Source: Streptomyces oceani | Lineage (GTDB): Bacteria; Actinomycetota; Actinomycetes; Streptomycetales; Streptomycetaceae | Direction of reading: 5' to 3' | DNA: 64,000 nucleotides | NCBI RefSeq assembly: GCF_001751245.1 | Contig: NZ_LJGU01000127.1 | Location: 379,290 to 443,289, forward strand | Notes under the pieces: model-generated | The model's input: only the letters and a program-made list of their open reading frames with translations | Databases searched by the model: none | What the model was told of the DNA's origin: nothing | Made by a program: the position numbers and the translations under genes | Part shown: one piece after another, positions 1-10,206 of the stretch | Layout of the letters: the number at the start of each line of letters is the position of its first letter | Position numbering within the stretch: the stretch's first letter is position 1

Positions 1-768
1 ACCTGTGACACCCGTGGAGTCGGCACCGACTGGGAGGTCGAGGAGCTGACCGCGATCGCCTCGGCCCTCCTCGGCACCGCGGACATCGTCGCCGATCCGG
101 ACGGCCTGGCGGCCGACTTCGCGGACATGATGCAACGCGCCATGGGCAAGGACGTCGCCGATGTCCGACTTCGATTGTGGACCCCGCGAGACGCGGAGGT
201 CCGCTACGTGAAGCAGGTCGCGCCGACGGTCGAGGACCTCACCGACCGGCGGGACGAGTCCGGCACGCGCTCGGGCGACTACCCCATCGGCTCCTGGGGG
301 GACGAGTCGCGCGACTACCACGTCTGTGTACGTGTTCCCGCCGCCGAGGTGGGGCGGGAGATGCTGGCGGCCCGGGTGTCACTTGTCCTGCCTGGACCCG
401 ACGGGGATACTCCGGACATGCTGGCCAGGGGACTGATCCGTGCGGTGTGGACGAACGATATGACGGCCACCACACAGATCAATCCCCAGGTCGCCCACTA
501 CACCGGGCAAGCCGAGCTGGCCCAGGCCATCCAACAGGGCCTGGACCTGCGGAAATCCGGTGACGAGCAGGGCGCGACCGCGCATTTGGGACGTGCCGTG
601 CAGCTAGCCAACACATCCGAGAACAGGGAGACTGCGAAACTGCTTTCGAAGGTGGTCGACGTGGTGGACGCGGCGACGGGTACTGTTCGACTCAAGGCGA
701 AGGTCGCCGACGCCGACGAGATGACGCTCGAGACACGGTCCACGAAAACGGTCCGTGTAAGGAAATAA
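1..768 (+). CDS. VWA-domain protein, C-terminal part (5' end outside window)
   Basis: An open frame runs from the first base to the TAA at 766-768, so the gene starts upstream of the window; about 255 residues are visible. The first visible residues (TCDTRGVGTDWEVEEL) and the following 'IASALLGTADIVADP' stretch resemble the region after the von Willebrand A fold in actinobacterial VWA proteins that sit beside FHA proteins. The rest is a beta-rich region and a Gln/Ala-rich helical repeat-like segment (around window bases 500-680). The FHA gene begins 25 bp downstream on the same strand, so the two are probably co-transcribed and may act together in Ser/Thr phosphorylation signalling. The fold assignment relies on the family pattern, since the MIDAS half is not in the window. 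Confidence 0.75.
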   Translation, partial: TCDTRGVGTDWEVEELTAIASALLGTADIVADPDGLAADFADMMQRAMGKDVADVRLRLWTPRDAEVRYVKQVAPTVEDLTDRRDESGTRSGDYPIGSWGDESRDYHVCVRVPAAEVGREMLAARVSLVLPGPDGDTPDMLARGLIRAVWTNDMTATTQINPQVAHYTGQAELAQAIQQGLDLRKSGDEQGATAHLGRAVQLANTSENRETAKLLSKVVDVVDAATGTVRLKAKVADADEMTLETRSTKTVRVRK

Positions 769-793
769 GCAGTACGGAGGGGGAGGCACGACG

Positions 794-2089
794 ATGCCGA
801 CTTGCCCGAACGGCCACCAGTCGGCGGCCGACGACTGGTGCGAGGTATGCGGCCACCGCATGACCGGTGCGCCGGCCGGTGCGCCGGGTGCGCCCGGAGC
901 TCCGATGGGTGCTGTCCCGCCACCCCCGCCCGGCCCGGGCGGCGGCCCGCAGCAGGGATACGGCTACCCGGGCCCGCCCGGACCCGGCGCCGCTCCCGGA
1001 CCGCCCGGACCACCCGGACCGCAGCAGCAACCGGGATACGGCTACCCGGGCCCGGAGGCGCGCCCACCCGCCCCTCCGCCACCGGCCCAGTCCGAGACCT
1101 GCCCACAGTGCGGCACGCCTCGAGAGGCACAGGCGCCGTTCTGTGAGGGCTGCCGGTTCAACTTCCTCACGAACACGCCGACGGCGACGCCGCCGCCACA
1201 GCCCCAGCCAGGGCAGCCGAGTCCCGGCGCCGGCGGCTTCCCCCAGCCACAGCCAGGCGTGCCACAGCCGGGCGCGCCGCAGCCTCCTGGGCCGCCACAG
1301 CCCCAGCCCGGAGCACCGCACGGCCAGCCGCCCGGCCCGGGTCATCCCGGTCCGCCGCAGCCTGGAGCGGGTCAACCGGCCCCGCCCGGGCCGCCACAGC
1401 CCGGCATGCCCCAACCACAACCGGGGGCACCCCAGCCACAGCCCGGTCCACCGCAGCCTGGAACGGGTCAACCGGCCGGCGAATGGGCGCCCGCCACGCC
1501 CGTCCAACAGGAACCGCCACAGGCTCCGCAGCACGGCGGGGGTTACGGCTACCCGCCGGCGGGTGCGCCGCCCGTCGGGCCTCCGCACGGGCAGGCGAAC
1601 GGCAGCGCTCCAGCGCCGCCCGGTCAACCGCAGATGCCGGCCCAGCCACAGATGCCGGCCCAGCCACAGGCCCCCGGGGCGCCGAGGTCCTGGACGGCGT
1701 CGATCGCGCCGGACCGGGAGTACTTCATGGCGATGATGGGCCGCAGCGGGCCGGAGGCCGCTTCCCTGAACCTGCCGGCGTACTCCGAGCCCCAGCAACT
1801 GCCGTTGAGCGGCCACCAGATCACCATCGGCCGGCGTCGGCAGTCCACCGGCGAGGCCCCGGACGTCGACCTGGGACGTCCGCCGGAGGACCCCGGAGTC
1901 TCCCACCAGCACGCCGTGCTCATCCAGCAGCCGGACGGCAGTTGGGCGGTCGTGGACCAGGACTCCACGAACGGCACCACGGTCAACGGCGGTGAGGATC
2001 CCATCCAGCCCTTCGTTCCGGTTCCGTTGCAGGACGGCGACCGCGTCCACGTCGGCGCGTGGACGACGATCACCCTGCGGGCTGGCTGA
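794..2089 (+). CDS. Zinc-ribbon and FHA domain protein with long Pro/Gln-rich linker
   Basis: A 431-residue protein probably acting as a phospho-threonine reader in Ser/Thr kinase signalling. Residues 4-22 form a first zinc-ribbon-like Cys pair motif (CPNG...CEVCG). A second ribbon (CPQCGTP...CEGCRF) lies near residue 100. In between and after it is a roughly 180-residue low-complexity Pro/Gln/Gly linker. The C-terminal 110 residues form an FHA domain with the usual landmarks (ITIGRR, VSHQHA, STNGT, the last near bases 1960-1980). A strong GGAGG lies 10-14 bp before the ATG. It lies just downstream of the VWA gene, the usual VWA/FHA pairing of actinobacteria. The linker DNA contains exact short repeats, described separately. 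Confidence 0.88.
   Translation: MPTCPNGHQSAADDWCEVCGHRMTGAPAGAPGAPGAPMGAVPPPPPGPGGGPQQGYGYPGPPGPGAAPGPPGPPGPQQQPGYGYPGPEARPPAPPPPAQSETCPQCGTPREAQAPFCEGCRFNFLTNTPTATPPPQPQPGQPSPGAGGFPQPQPGVPQPGAPQPPGPPQPQPGAPHGQPPGPGHPGPPQPGAGQPAPPGPPQPGMPQPQPGAPQPQPGPPQPGTGQPAGEWAPATPVQQEPPQAPQHGGGYGYPPAGAPPVGPPHGQANGSAPAPPGQPQMPAQPQMPAQPQAPGAPRSWTASIAPDREYFMAMMGRSGPEAASLNLPAYSEPQQLPLSGHQITIGRRRQSTGEAPDVDLGRPPEDPGVSHQHAVLIQQPDGSWAVVDQDSTNGTTVNGGEDPIQPFVPVPLQDGDRVHVGAWTTITLRAG
955..1666 (+). repeat. Short direct repeats in the proline-rich linker of the FHA gene
   Basis: A 22-bp unit coding for GYGYPGP occurs at 955-976 and again at 1033-1054. An 18-bp unit coding for QMPAQP is repeated in perfect tandem at 1631-1648 and 1649-1666. 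A near-identical stretch coding PPQPG(A/T)GQPA occurs around 1361-1381 and 1449-1475. These are coding repeats that could expand or contract in steps of whole codons without breaking the FHA domain downstream. Confidence 0.8.
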
Positions 2090-2129
2090 ACCCCGCCGGG
2101 ACCGAGCCAGTCGGACCGACATCCGCATC

Positions 2130-2182
2130 AGCTGGAGCCTTCCCGCCGCCTCCCCGTGGCAGGCGGCGGGAAGGCTCCAGCT
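2130..2182. terminator. Perfect 22-bp hairpin between convergent FHA and methyltransferase genes
   Basis: Arms 2130-2151 and 2161-2182 are exact reverse complements with a 9-nt loop. The hairpin lies between the stop of the FHA gene (2089) and the stop of the converging methyltransferase gene (2186). There is no long T run, as is common for Streptomyces terminators. It can serve both directions. Confidence 0.85.
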
Positions 2183-2185
2183 GTC

Positions 2186-3148
2186 TCAGGACCCGTCCTC
2201 GGGTGACCGGACGAGCCAGGTGTGCGGTCCGTCCGTGTGGTCCAGCCAGACCCACTGCTCGCCGTCGGCCACCGTGACGCCGTAGCGCTCCCGGGCCGGT
2301 CGCCCCTCGTCGCGCCAGATCTCGTACGCCCAGCGCGCCGGGATCTCGCCCCCAACGAGGGCCAGCAGAAACTGGAACGAATCGCTGCGCCGTGCGTCCA
2401 ACGGCACGCCCGTATCGGACACGGGAATGCTCGCGCGCGGTGGTACGTCCCCGCGCAGCGGCACGAAGTACGCGGGTGTGGCCAGGAACCGGCCGGTCGC
2501 ATGGGTGTCGTCGGACACCCGGAGCGCGATCAGTCCGGTGGCGAAGGGCGCGAGGATCAACGCCCCCGTCCTGCACTGGGCCAGCCAGGGAAGCGGCACC
2601 CGGGGGAGCGAACACGTCGCGATCAGCCGGTCGTACGGCGCGTGCTCGGGGCAGCCACGGGCACCGTCCGCGGTGATCACCGCCGGGTGGTAACCCGCGG
2701 CGGCCAGATGCTCCCGGGCGCTGCGGGTGATCTCCGGATCGACGTCCACGGTGGTGACGTTCGTCTCACCCAGCCGGTGGGCGAGCAGCGCCGCGTTCCA
2801 CCCCGGCCCGGTCCCCACCTCCAGCACCCGGTTCCCGTCGACCACCTGGAGCGCCTCCAGCATCCGGGCCATCAGGGAGGGCTGGCTGCTGGAGGAGGTC
2901 AGTGCACCGTCCCGCATCCGCGTGGCCAGCGGCACGTCCTGGTAGAGCCCGCGCCACCAGCGCTCGCGTACCCGCGCGTCAGGATGGTCGCGGCTGCGCC
3001 ACTCCTGGTCCGCGCCGTCCGGTGTGACCGCGTGGTAGGACGGGACGAACAGCTCGCGCGGGACCTCCTCGAAGGCGCGACGCCACGCCGGATCGACCAG
3101 CGCGCCTCCCGCGACGACCTCCCGGGCGAGTTCTGTCGGGGCGTCCAT
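2186..3148 (-). CDS. Protein-L-isoaspartate O-methyltransferase-like SAM methyltransferase
   Basis: A 320-residue protein. The SAM-binding motif VLEVGTGPGWNAALLAHRLG lies around residues 109-128, followed by an acidic post-motif (VTTVDVDPE). An upstream segment, TSSSSQPSLMARMLEAL, matches the PCMT-family motif that precedes the SAM site (SS-QP). The N-terminal 'VPRELFVPSYHAV' is also typical of PCMT-like proteins. At 320 residues it is longer than the ~210-residue Pcm repair enzyme. The extra C-terminal ~110 residues are characteristic of actinobacterial PCMT-like proteins of uncertain substrate, some of which act in peptide modification. No precursor peptide gene was seen beside it. The function beyond methyltransferase is inferred. 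Confidence 0.8.
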   Translation of the reverse strand: MDAPTELAREVVAGGALVDPAWRRAFEEVPRELFVPSYHAVTPDGADQEWRSRDHPDARVRERWWRGLYQDVPLATRMRDGALTSSSSQPSLMARMLEALQVVDGNRVLEVGTGPGWNAALLAHRLGETNVTTVDVDPEITRSAREHLAAAGYHPAVITADGARGCPEHAPYDRLIATCSLPRVPLPWLAQCRTGALILAPFATGLIALRVSDDTHATGRFLATPAYFVPLRGDVPPRASIPVSDTGVPLDARRSDSFQFLLALVGGEIPARWAYEIWRDEGRPARERYGVTVADGEQWVWLDHTDGPHTWLVRSPEDGS

Positions 3149-3437
3149 GTCTCCATGCTGGTGCCGTGGAGCCGTGAGTGCCAGGACACACGGTTCGCTG
3201 GGCCGTATCCAGCGCCCGCCAGATCTCCTCTCGCGCCTCCCTCATACCGGCACTCTCTCGGGGCCCTGGGTCGGCGATGAGCGCCCTCGGATTCCAGGTG
3301 CGCTGCCAGGAGGCGCCGAGCACAATTCTCTTGCATACCGACAAGAACCGCCATAGCACCAGCGACGACAAAGACGACAGCGACGGCACGACGGACAGAT
3401 GGTGCCTCCCAATGAACGGACCACGGAGCGACAACGA

Positions 3438-4472
3438 ATGAGCGCACCGCAACACGACCCCGCGATCGAGACGAGCGGCCTCGTCAAAGTGTTCGGCGAG
3501 TCCCGGGCGGTGGACGGAATCGACCTCAGCGTCCCTGCCGGCACCGTCTTCGGCGTCCTCGGACCGAACGGAGCGGGAAAGACCACCACCGTGAAGATGC
3601 TGGCCACCCTGCTTCGTCCGGACGGGGGCGAGGCGAGGGTGTTCGGGCACGACGTGGCACGCGAGGCCGACGCCGTACGCAGCAGGGTGAGCCTGACCGG
3701 GCAGTACGCCTCGGTGGACGAGGACCTGACGGGCACCGAGAACCTCTACCTGCTGGCGCGGCTGCTCGGGCACCGTAAGCCCGGGGCGTACGCCAGGGCG
3801 TCGGAACTGCTGGAGGCGTTCGGTCTCACCGAGGCCGCCGGACGGCAGGTGAAGAACTACTCCGGCGGCATGCGGCGACGGATCGACATCGCCGCCAGCA
3901 TCCTCAACACACCGGACCTGCTCTTCCTGGACGAGCCGACCACCGGGCTCGACCCCCGCAGCCGGAACCAGGTGTGGGACATCGTGCGTGCCATCGTCGC
4001 GCAGGGCACCACCGTCATGCTCACCACCCAGTACCTCGACGAGGCCGACCAGTTGGCCTCGCGGATCGCCGTCATCGATCAGGGCAAGGTGATCGCGGAG
4101 GGCACCAAGGGCGAGCTGAAGGCCTCGGTCGGAGCCGGCACGGTCCACCTTCGATTGCGGGATGAGGCGGAGCGGGAGACCGCGCGTTCCATCCTCGCGC
4201 ACACGCTGGACGCGCACGTCCAGTTGGAGGCCGATCCGTTGGCGCTCACGGCACGCGTCGAAGGGGACGCCGGAGTGGACGACGCCTCGGGCGCCGAGCA
4301 GGCGTCCCGGGCACTGGCCGAGCTGGCCAGCGCCGGGATCATCGTGGACACCTTCGCGCTGGGTCAGCCCAGCCTGGACGAGGTGTTCCTCGCCCTGACC
4401 GACCAGCCCCCCGGCGGGTCCACCACCCTCGACACCAGCACCGACACCAGCACCGAGGAGATCGCGTCATGA
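3438..4472 (+). CDS. ABC exporter ATP-binding protein, DrrA (daunorubicin-resistance) type
   Basis: A 344-residue ATPase. Walker [10 protein letters not shown] lies near residue 44. The signature is [14 protein letters not shown], and Walker B is [12 protein letters not shown]. The C-terminal ~100 residues are the extension found in DrrA-type ATPases. The ATG at 3438 is chosen over an in-frame ATG at 3399 because GGAG lies about 10 bp before it and the family begins close to this point. The stop overlaps the start of the permease gene (ATGA), so the two are translationally coupled. Together they should form an ABC-2 exporter of a hydrophobic compound. The substrate is unknown and no antibiotic cluster is adjacent. 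Confidence 0.92.
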   Translation: MSAPQHDPAIETSGLVKVFGESRAVDGIDLSVPAGTVFGVLGPNGAGKTTTVKMLATLLRPDGGEARVFGHDVAREADAVRSRVSLTGQYASVDEDLTGTENLYLLARLLGHRKPGAYARASELLEAFGLTEAAGRQVKNYSGGMRRRIDIAASILNTPDLLFLDEPTTGLDPRSRNQVWDIVRAIVAQGTTVMLTTQYLDEADQLASRIAVIDQGKVIAEGTKGELKASVGAGTVHLRLRDEAERETARSILAHTLDAHVQLEADPLALTARVEGDAGVDDASGAEQASRALAELASAGIIVDTFALGQPSLDEVFLALTDQPPGGSTTLDTSTDTSTEEIAS

Positions 4473-5323
4473 CCACCGCGACGAAGCATGATCCACCGAC
4501 CGCGGAGGCCACCTCGGTGCGCACGGATGAGCTGGCCGCGCTGTTGGTCGCCGGCGAACGGCCACCACGGCCCAGTGCGTTGAGCGCCTCGCTCACCTTC
4601 GGCTGGCGCGCCATGGTGAAGATCAAACACGTCCCCGAACAGCTCTTCGACGTCACCGCCTTCCCGATCATGATGGTGATGATGTACACGTACCTCTTCG
4701 GGGGTGCGCTGGCCGGATCGACCTCGGAGTACCTGCAGTTCCTGCTTCCCGGAATTCTGGTGATGAGCGTGGTGATGATCACCATGTACACCGGGATCGC
4801 GGTCAACACCGACATCGAGAAGGGGGTCTTCGACCGCTTTCGGACGCTACCGATCTGGCGCCCGGCCCCGATGGTGGGTTATCTCCTCGGTGACGTACTG
4901 CGCTACGTCATGGCCTCGGCGGTGATGCTGGGCATCGGACTGATCATGGGGTTCCGGCCGGAGGGGGGCCTTTTGGGCGTGCTCTCCGGGGTGGCGTTGC
5001 TGCTCGTGTTCTCCTTCTCCTTCTCCTGGATCTGGACGATGTTCGGGTTGTTGCTGCGCAGCGAGAAGTCCGTGATGGGCGTCAGCATGATGGTGCTCTT
5101 CCCCCTGACCTTCGGCAGCAACATCTTCGTCGAGCCGAAGACCATGCCGGGCTGGCTCCAGGCGTTCGTGAACAACAGCCCAGTGACTCACCTGGCGGCG
5201 GCGGTGAGGGACCTGATGGCGGGGAACTGGCCAGCCGAACACCTCTTCTGGGCACTACTGTGGTCCGGGGCGCTGTTGGCGATCTTCGCCCCGGTCACCA
5301 TGCGGTTGTACAACCGCAAATGA
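4469..5323 (+). CDS. ABC-2 type exporter permease, DrrB family
   Basis: A 284-residue integral membrane protein with about six predicted hydrophobic helices (for example around bases 4660-4720, 4740-4800, 4900-4960, 4980-5040, 5080-5120 and 5250-5300). A motif-like stretch '[28 protein letters not shown]' in DrrB proteins is recognisable near the C terminus ([11 protein letters not shown] seen here). It starts inside the last codon of the ATPase gene. It should form the membrane channel of a two-gene exporter. A perfect hairpin follows the stop. Confidence 0.92.
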   Translation: MTTATKHDPPTAEATSVRTDELAALLVAGERPPRPSALSASLTFGWRAMVKIKHVPEQLFDVTAFPIMMVMMYTYLFGGALAGSTSEYLQFLLPGILVMSVVMITMYTGIAVNTDIEKGVFDRFRTLPIWRPAPMVGYLLGDVLRYVMASAVMLGIGLIMGFRPEGGLLGVLSGVALLLVFSFSFSWIWTMFGLLLRSEKSVMGVSMMVLFPLTFGSNIFVEPKTMPGWLQAFVNNSPVTHLAAAVRDLMAGNWPAEHLFWALLWSGALLAIFAPVTMRLYNRK

Positions 5324-5328
5324 CGGGA

Positions 5329-5376
5329 TGCCCCGGGTCCGCCGTGCGAACCCGCTCGTACAGCGGACCCGGGGCA
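5329..5376. terminator. 14-bp perfect hairpin after the ABC exporter
   Basis: Arms 5329-5342 and 5363-5376 are exact complements with a 20-nt loop. It lies between the permease stop (5323) and the stop of the converging AAA ATPase gene (5435). Confidence 0.8.
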
Positions 5377-5434
5377 GTGTCACTCGCGCCGCGAGGGGGC
5401 TGCCGGGGCGGCGGTCAGGGCCTCGGAGCGGGCC

Positions 5435-8400
5435 TCACAGCCGCCAATGAACGCTCCCCTGGGCCGCGTAGCAGCAGGCCGACCCGGTGGAGACGGTGGC
5501 TCGTAGGTGCGCTGCCAACTCCGGATGGTGTTCGTCGAGCTTGCGCAGCACGTCCCGAATGCGTGCCGTCACCGTCTTACGGGCCCGCTCCGCCTCGTCC
5601 CCCAGCCTGCGGCTGCGGCCTCCCAGCCCGGCCGCCCTGCGCAACTCGCCCAGCAGCGCTGTCCGTTCCCGTTCGTACTCCGCCGCCCGCTCGTCCGCGC
5701 CCCGTTCAGTCATGCGCTGGATCTCCTGGTCGAGCGACCGAAGGCGCCGTGCGTAAGCCGTCTTGGCCTCCTCGTCGAGCACCGGGTCACCGCCGAGCGA
5801 CCGCGCGGCTGTCAGCGCTTCCCCACCCGCGGGGTCGAGCAGCCGGGCGGCCGGGATGTCCGTGTCCGGCGTGCTGAGCAGCGTGTGCAGGTCCCGCAGT
5901 CCCTTCGCGTCAGGCACGTGCACCGTACGACCGTCGAAGGCCAGGGACCACACCGCGCCCTCTCTCCGGAACTCCCCCCTCATCGCGGACTCCTCGGGGC
6001 GCGCACCTCCGGCCAGCGCCTCCGGGCACGGGTGCTCCGAAGGCGACAACGACCCGCCCTCGAGTGCTGCGCTGTCCGCGGGTGCCACGCCCTCCGGACG
6101 TACCACACGACCCGAGCGTACCGGCCCTTCGGTCATGCCCAGCTGCCCCGTCGGGCTTTGCTCGGCCTCAGACGCGGCCTCCCGCCCGTCCTCACCAAGA
6201 GCCCGAACCGGCGTGGCGGCCCGTACACGCTGAACCAGCGCGCGCATCCCGAGCCGCTCAGCCTCCGCACCCGTCGCCTTCAGCAGCAGGGTCGCCTCGT
6301 CGACGTCCTCGGGAGCTCCCCGCCCCAGCAACGCCTCCGCGAGATGGGTGCGTGCCCGTATCGACCAGGTGACGGCCCGCAGACCATCAGCCTCACGGAC
6401 CACGTTGGCGAAGCCTTTCACCGCCGTGTCCCAGCGCTCCTCCGCCGTGTCGATCCGCGCCAGCCAGTACGCCACGGGGCCGCTGATCACGCAGCCGTAC
6501 ATGGGCGCAAGCCACTCGTTCGCGTAGGGCCCCAGGGCGTGCCGAACCTCGGCGCACCGCGGCAGGTCCCGGGTTTCGGCCGCTAGTTGGGCCTGGAAAC
6601 GCAGCCACAGGGCGCGGAGTGACCGTGGGATTCCGCCCTCTGTCGCGGCCAGCTCCTCGTACATCTGGGAGGCCGACTCCAGATCGCCCAGCTCCGCGGC
6701 CGTGACGCCCTCGATCAACCTCAGGAGCGGATCAGCGCGCTGACACACCGACTGGTGCATCTCCGTCAGTTCCTCGAAGTGGCCCTGCTCCAGGAGGATA
6801 GACCAGCGCAACAGCACCAACACGTGCGCGAAATGCTGGTGCTGCAGCTCATGTCGATCATCGACCCCGGCCTGGCTGAGCATGCCTTCGGCTTCCGCGA
6901 AGCGACCCTGCGTACAGGCGATGACGCAGCCGTCGACGGCGGCAGCCATCTGGCAACGCCGGTTACCGGACCGTTCCGCCACCCGCAGGAAGGCGTAGAA
7001 CGCGTCGAGATAGCGCGGGTTGCCCTGTTCGAGCAGGGCGACCCAGCGCAACGAGGATGAGAACCAGACGAGTTCGGCCTCGCCGCTGCGTTGTGAGACC
7101 TCGACGAGTTCCTCCAGCACGGCGGCACGCTCCGCCGCGGTGCCCGGACCCCACAGCTGGTCGTGCTGGGCGCTGAGGATCGCCGACAACGCCTCGTCGT
7201 CCTGTTCCCGACGGGCCAGCAGCACGGCCACCGCGGCCAGTTCCCGCGCGAACCTCTCCGGCTCGATGTCCCAGTCCGTCCGCCGGCTGCTTCGACCCGT
7301 GTCCGGCTCGCCCGGTTCCCGCTCGGCTGGCTGCCCCGTCACGGCGGGCTTCGACGGGCCCACCGTCACCTCTCCGAGCGCCCGCCCATGTGCCGTCAGC
7401 AGCAGCGCCTGGGTGAGCTCGCGTTCCTCTTCCAGCCCGCCAACGCGGCACAGCAGAAGCGCCGTACGGATGAGGAGTTGGTCCTCGTCCAGCTCCCGGG
7501 CCAGCCGCACGGTCTCCCGGAGCACCCGCCAGGCTCCTTGCCGGTCACCCAGCATGTGCAGCCCCACGCCCAGGTCAAGCCCCACGAGTGCCCTCCTGCG
7601 CGGCCCCACCTCCGCCGCCAGGTCGAAGGCGCCACGCAGATGTCCAGTCTCCTCACCGAAGGCCAGGCGGCCCGCCGCGTCCCGGGCCGCAGCCACCAGC
7701 AGATCCACCACCCGGCTCGGCGCGAGCGCGTTACCAGCCAACCGAGCGTGCCGAGCCAGCTCCGCCGAGGCACGCGCCATCGCCGGATGCGCGTCCAACA
7801 CCCGTACGACCGAAGCGTGCCGGGCCTCTGCCTCCCGCTCGCCCAGCTCGGCGTACAGCGTCTCGCGCACCAGATCATGGGCGAAGGAGAACCACTCCGC
7901 GCGTTGGGTCCGTACCAGTCGCGCCGCCACGGCCTCGTCCAGCAGCCGATCCACCCGGCCGATCGGGATGTCCGCCATGGCGGCCAACATCCGGCGATCG
8001 AACTCACGGCCCAGTACGGCGGCGTCCGTGAGCAGTCGCACCAGCGGCTCCGGCAGCAGGGACAGGCGGCGCCGCAGGGATTCCCGCATGCCGGGAGTCA
8101 TCGCCGTGACCGATCCGCCACCGTGCCAGAGCCGAGCTGTCTGCTCCACGAAGAACGGGTTCCCGCCGGTGCGTCGGTGCACCTCGGCCACCAGGTCCTC
8201 CTCTGGTTGCGCACCGGCCGTACGCGCCATCAGCGCACCCACCTCGGAGGGCTCCAGACCGGTGAGTGTGAGGGTGGTGGCCCGCCCCGCCAGCGCCGTC
8301 ATGGGGGAACGCAGCGGGTGACCGCCCGCCTCCACCTCGACGTCCCGGTACGTCCCCAGCACCAGCAGGCGCTCGAACCAGGTGTGCTGAGCGACGAACT

Positions 8401-8941
8401 CCAGGAGGCCGAGTGAGGCGGTGTCCGCCCAGTGCAGGTCCTCCAGCACCAGCAACACCGGCTGGCGGTGCGCGATCGCGACGAGACCACTGGTCACCGC
8501 GTCGTACAACGCGAAGGTCGTCATGCCCTCGCGATAGCGCGACTCCCCCAGCAGCATCGACAGCCCGCCGTCCGCGGCCTCCTCGGCGGCGGCCCACCGC
8601 CCGGCCGTGCTCTCCCGCCGCAGTGCACGGACGACCTGAACCCACGGCCAGTAGCCCGGGGCGTTCTCCGCGTCCCAACAGGAGCCGTTCAGCACCAGCG
8701 CGCCCTGCTGACGTGCCTCTTCCAACGCCCCGGTGACCAGCGTGGTCTTCCCGATCCCCGCCTCCCCGGCGACCAGCACCAAACCACCGTGGCTGTGCGC
8801 CGTGCGATCGATCTCCTCGCGCAACACGGCCGCCGGATGCTCCCGGCCGATCAGCCGCGCCTGCGCAGGGCGGCTGCCTCGCTCCCGGGCGCTCCGGTGG
8901 CCGGCGCGGGGATACTCCACTCTCGGAGGCTTGTCAGTCAT
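5435..8941 (-). CDS. Large AAA/STAND-type signalling ATPase with TPR-like middle region
   Basis: A 1168-residue protein from the ATG at 8941. An open frame continues to 9076, but that would reach to within 10 bp of the divergent globin start and adds no conserved sequence. Walker A is GEAGIGKTT near residue 60. The Walker B-like segment [16 protein letters not shown] is the pattern of the AAA/STAND 'DUF2791' ATPases related to MalT/LuxR-type regulators and adenylate-cyclase-like proteins. The middle is Ala/Leu/Glu-rich and TPR-like. The last ~100 residues contain a charged helix followed by a short motif ending STGSACCY...VHWRL, similar to the ends of actinobacterial ATPases of this class. 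No LuxR helix-turn-helix is visible, so it is probably a sensor or scaffold rather than a direct DNA binder. Ligand unknown. Confidence 0.8.
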   Translation of the reverse strand: MTDKPPRVEYPRAGHRSARERGSRPAQARLIGREHPAAVLREEIDRTAHSHGGLVLVAGEAGIGKTTLVTGALEEARQQGALVLNGSCWDAENAPGYWPWVQVVRALRRESTAGRWAAAEEAADGGLSMLLGESRYREGMTTFALYDAVTSGLVAIAHRQPVLLVLEDLHWADTASLGLLEFVAQHTWFERLLVLGTYRDVEVEAGGHPLRSPMTALAGRATTLTLTGLEPSEVGALMARTAGAQPEEDLVAEVHRRTGGNPFFVEQTARLWHGGGSVTAMTPGMRESLRRRLSLLPEPLVRLLTDAAVLGREFDRRMLAAMADIPIGRVDRLLDEAVAARLVRTQRAEWFSFAHDLVRETLYAELGEREAEARHASVVRVLDAHPAMARASAELARHARLAGNALAPSRVVDLLVAAARDAAGRLAFGEETGHLRGAFDLAAEVGPRRRALVGLDLGVGLHMLGDRQGAWRVLRETVRLARELDEDQLLIRTALLLCRVGGLEEERELTQALLLTAHGRALGEVTVGPSKPAVTGQPAEREPGEPDTGRSSRRTDWDIEPERFARELAAVAVLLARREQDDEALSAILSAQHDQLWGPGTAAERAAVLEELVEVSQRSGEAELVWFSSSLRWVALLEQGNPRYLDAFYAFLRVAERSGNRRCQMAAAVDGCVIACTQGRFAEAEGMLSQAGVDDRHELQHQHFAHVLVLLRWSILLEQGHFEELTEMHQSVCQRADPLLRLIEGVTAAELGDLESASQMYEELAATEGGIPRSLRALWLRFQAQLAAETRDLPRCAEVRHALGPYANEWLAPMYGCVISGPVAYWLARIDTAEERWDTAVKGFANVVREADGLRAVTWSIRARTHLAEALLGRGAPEDVDEATLLLKATGAEAERLGMRALVQRVRAATPVRALGEDGREAASEAEQSPTGQLGMTEGPVRSGRVVRPEGVAPADSAALEGGSLSPSEHPCPEALAGGARPEESAMRGEFRREGAVWSLAFDGRTVHVPDAKGLRDLHTLLSTPDTDIPAARLLDPAGGEALTAARSLGGDPVLDEEAKTAYARRLRSLDQEIQRMTERGADERAAEYERERTALLGELRRAAGLGGRSRRLGDEAERARKTVTARIRDVLRKLDEHHPELAAHLRATVSTGSACCYAAQGSVHWRL

Positions 8942-9085
8942 GGTGTCCCGAACGTACCCGCTGCCTATGACAACGCCACCCGGGTTCGCCTCAGCCGACC
9001 AGGCGCCCCGCGCCCTCCCTCCCGGGCGTCCCCGGGTCCTACGTCGAACGGTCTCCGTCGGACCGTCTGCGACCATGGTGGCGTG

Positions 9086-9487
9086 ATGGAGATTTCGCGC
9101 GGCACCTCGCAGACCCAGACGTTCTACGAACAGGTCGGCGGCGAGGAGACCTTCCGACGCCTCGTGCGCCGCTTCTACCAGGGCGTGGCCGAGGACCCGT
9201 TGCTACGTCCGATGTACCCGGAGGAGGACCTGGGGCCGGCCGAGGAACGCCTCACGATGTTCCTCATCCAGTACTGGGGCGGGCCCCGCACGTACAGCGA
9301 TCAGCGGGGACATCCTCGGTTGCGGATGCGTCACGTGCCGTTCAAGGTGGACCGGGCCGCACACGACGCCTGGTTGAAGCACATGCGCGAGGCTGTGGAC
9401 AGCCTGGGACTCGATCCGGAGCACGAACGTCAGCTCTGGGACTATCTCGTCTACGCCGCGGGATCCATGATCAACTCCCCGGACTGA
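9086..9487 (+). CDS. glbO: Truncated haemoglobin, group II (trHbO)
   Basis: A 133-residue globin. Group II landmarks are visible: Tyr in the B helix (RRFYQG), Tyr-Trp at CD1 (QYWGGP), proximal His in RMRHVPF, and Trp at G8 (DAWLKHM). It should bind haem and O2 or handle NO and peroxide in the cytoplasm. An alternative GTG start lies one codon upstream at 9083. The gene is divergent from the large ATPase gene with about 140 bp between the chosen starts. Confidence 0.93.
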   Translation: MEISRGTSQTQTFYEQVGGEETFRRLVRRFYQGVAEDPLLRPMYPEEDLGPAEERLTMFLIQYWGGPRTYSDQRGHPRLRMRHVPFKVDRAAHDAWLKHMREAVDSLGLDPEHERQLWDYLVYAAGSMINSPD

Positions 9488-9534
9488 CCGTCCCGGCGGT
9501 GCTCCGCTCCCGACGCGCCAGGCACCAGCCCGCG

Positions 9535-10206
9535 TCAGACAGGTGTGACGCTCAGGCCATGGCCCGGTCCACGCCCGCCGCTCTCCGTACGCACGATCAC
9601 CGAGCCGCGCGCGGTGCGCAGCCGCAGCCAGCCCCTGGCGTCGTACAGCTCGTTCGGGGCGGAGCGGTCGCTCAGGAAGCCCAGCGCGTGAGCCGCGTGA
9701 GCCGCCCGGAGTGGCAGCTCCGTGCCCCGCAGCCGGCGCTCCCAGATCTCCTCGGCGAGGCCGTCGAGAAGCTGACGGGTGCGATCCTGGCTGGGCAGCC
9801 GCTCCGTACGCTGACGGAACTCGGAGATCACGTCCTCGGCGGCCCGCCGAGCGGTACCGGGTGGCAGCGCCGCGACAGCTCGCCAGCCGGACCTCGGCGG
9901 AAGCAAACCAGCCCAGGAGGGTCCGGTGACCTCCACCGGCACCGCCACGGACTCACCAGTCTCGTCCACGCGCTCCAGCAACTCGCCGGCGGACACTGTG
10001 GCGTCCAGGTCAATCGGCTCCAACAGCCGTGCGGTCAGCACGGCAAACACCTCGAAGCGCGCCGGTTGGGCGAACACTCCGAGGACGCCGCGGCCCGCCT
10101 GCAGGCGCACCGCGGCGGCCTTCTCCCAACGCAGGAGTTTCTTCAGGAAGGCGGCGAGGGACGCCGCCTCACCGGGGTCAGCGAAGGTCAGCGGACGGGC
10201 TGTCAT
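9535..10206 (-). CDS. Conserved actinobacterial hypothetical protein
   Basis: A 223-residue protein without a recognised domain. It has a hydrophilic profile, no signal peptide and no membrane helix. The sequence starts with LTFADPGEAASLAAFLKKLLRWEKAAAVRLQ and reads like a folded cytosolic protein with a two-part structure. Its start overlaps the end of the thioesterase gene by 29 bp, so the two are translationally coupled and probably co-transcribed. Neighbouring coding pattern and codon use are typical for the genome. I do not assign a function. Confidence 0.8.
   Translation of the reverse strand: MTARPLTFADPGEAASLAAFLKKLLRWEKAAAVRLQAGRGVLGVFAQPARFEVFAVLTARLLEPIDLDATVSAGELLERVDETGESVAVPVEVTGPSWAGLLPPRSGWRAVAALPPGTARRAAEDVISEFRQRTERLPSQDRTRQLLDGLAEEIWERRLRGTELPLRAAHAAHALGFLSDRSAPNELYDARGWLRLRTARGSVIVRTESGGRGPGHGLSVTPV

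Noticed and set aside
692..2128. A 478-codon minus-strand frame opposite the FHA gene
   Set aside because: It is Arg/Gly-rich, has no domain, and lies across the proven FHA/zinc-ribbon gene with strong SD.
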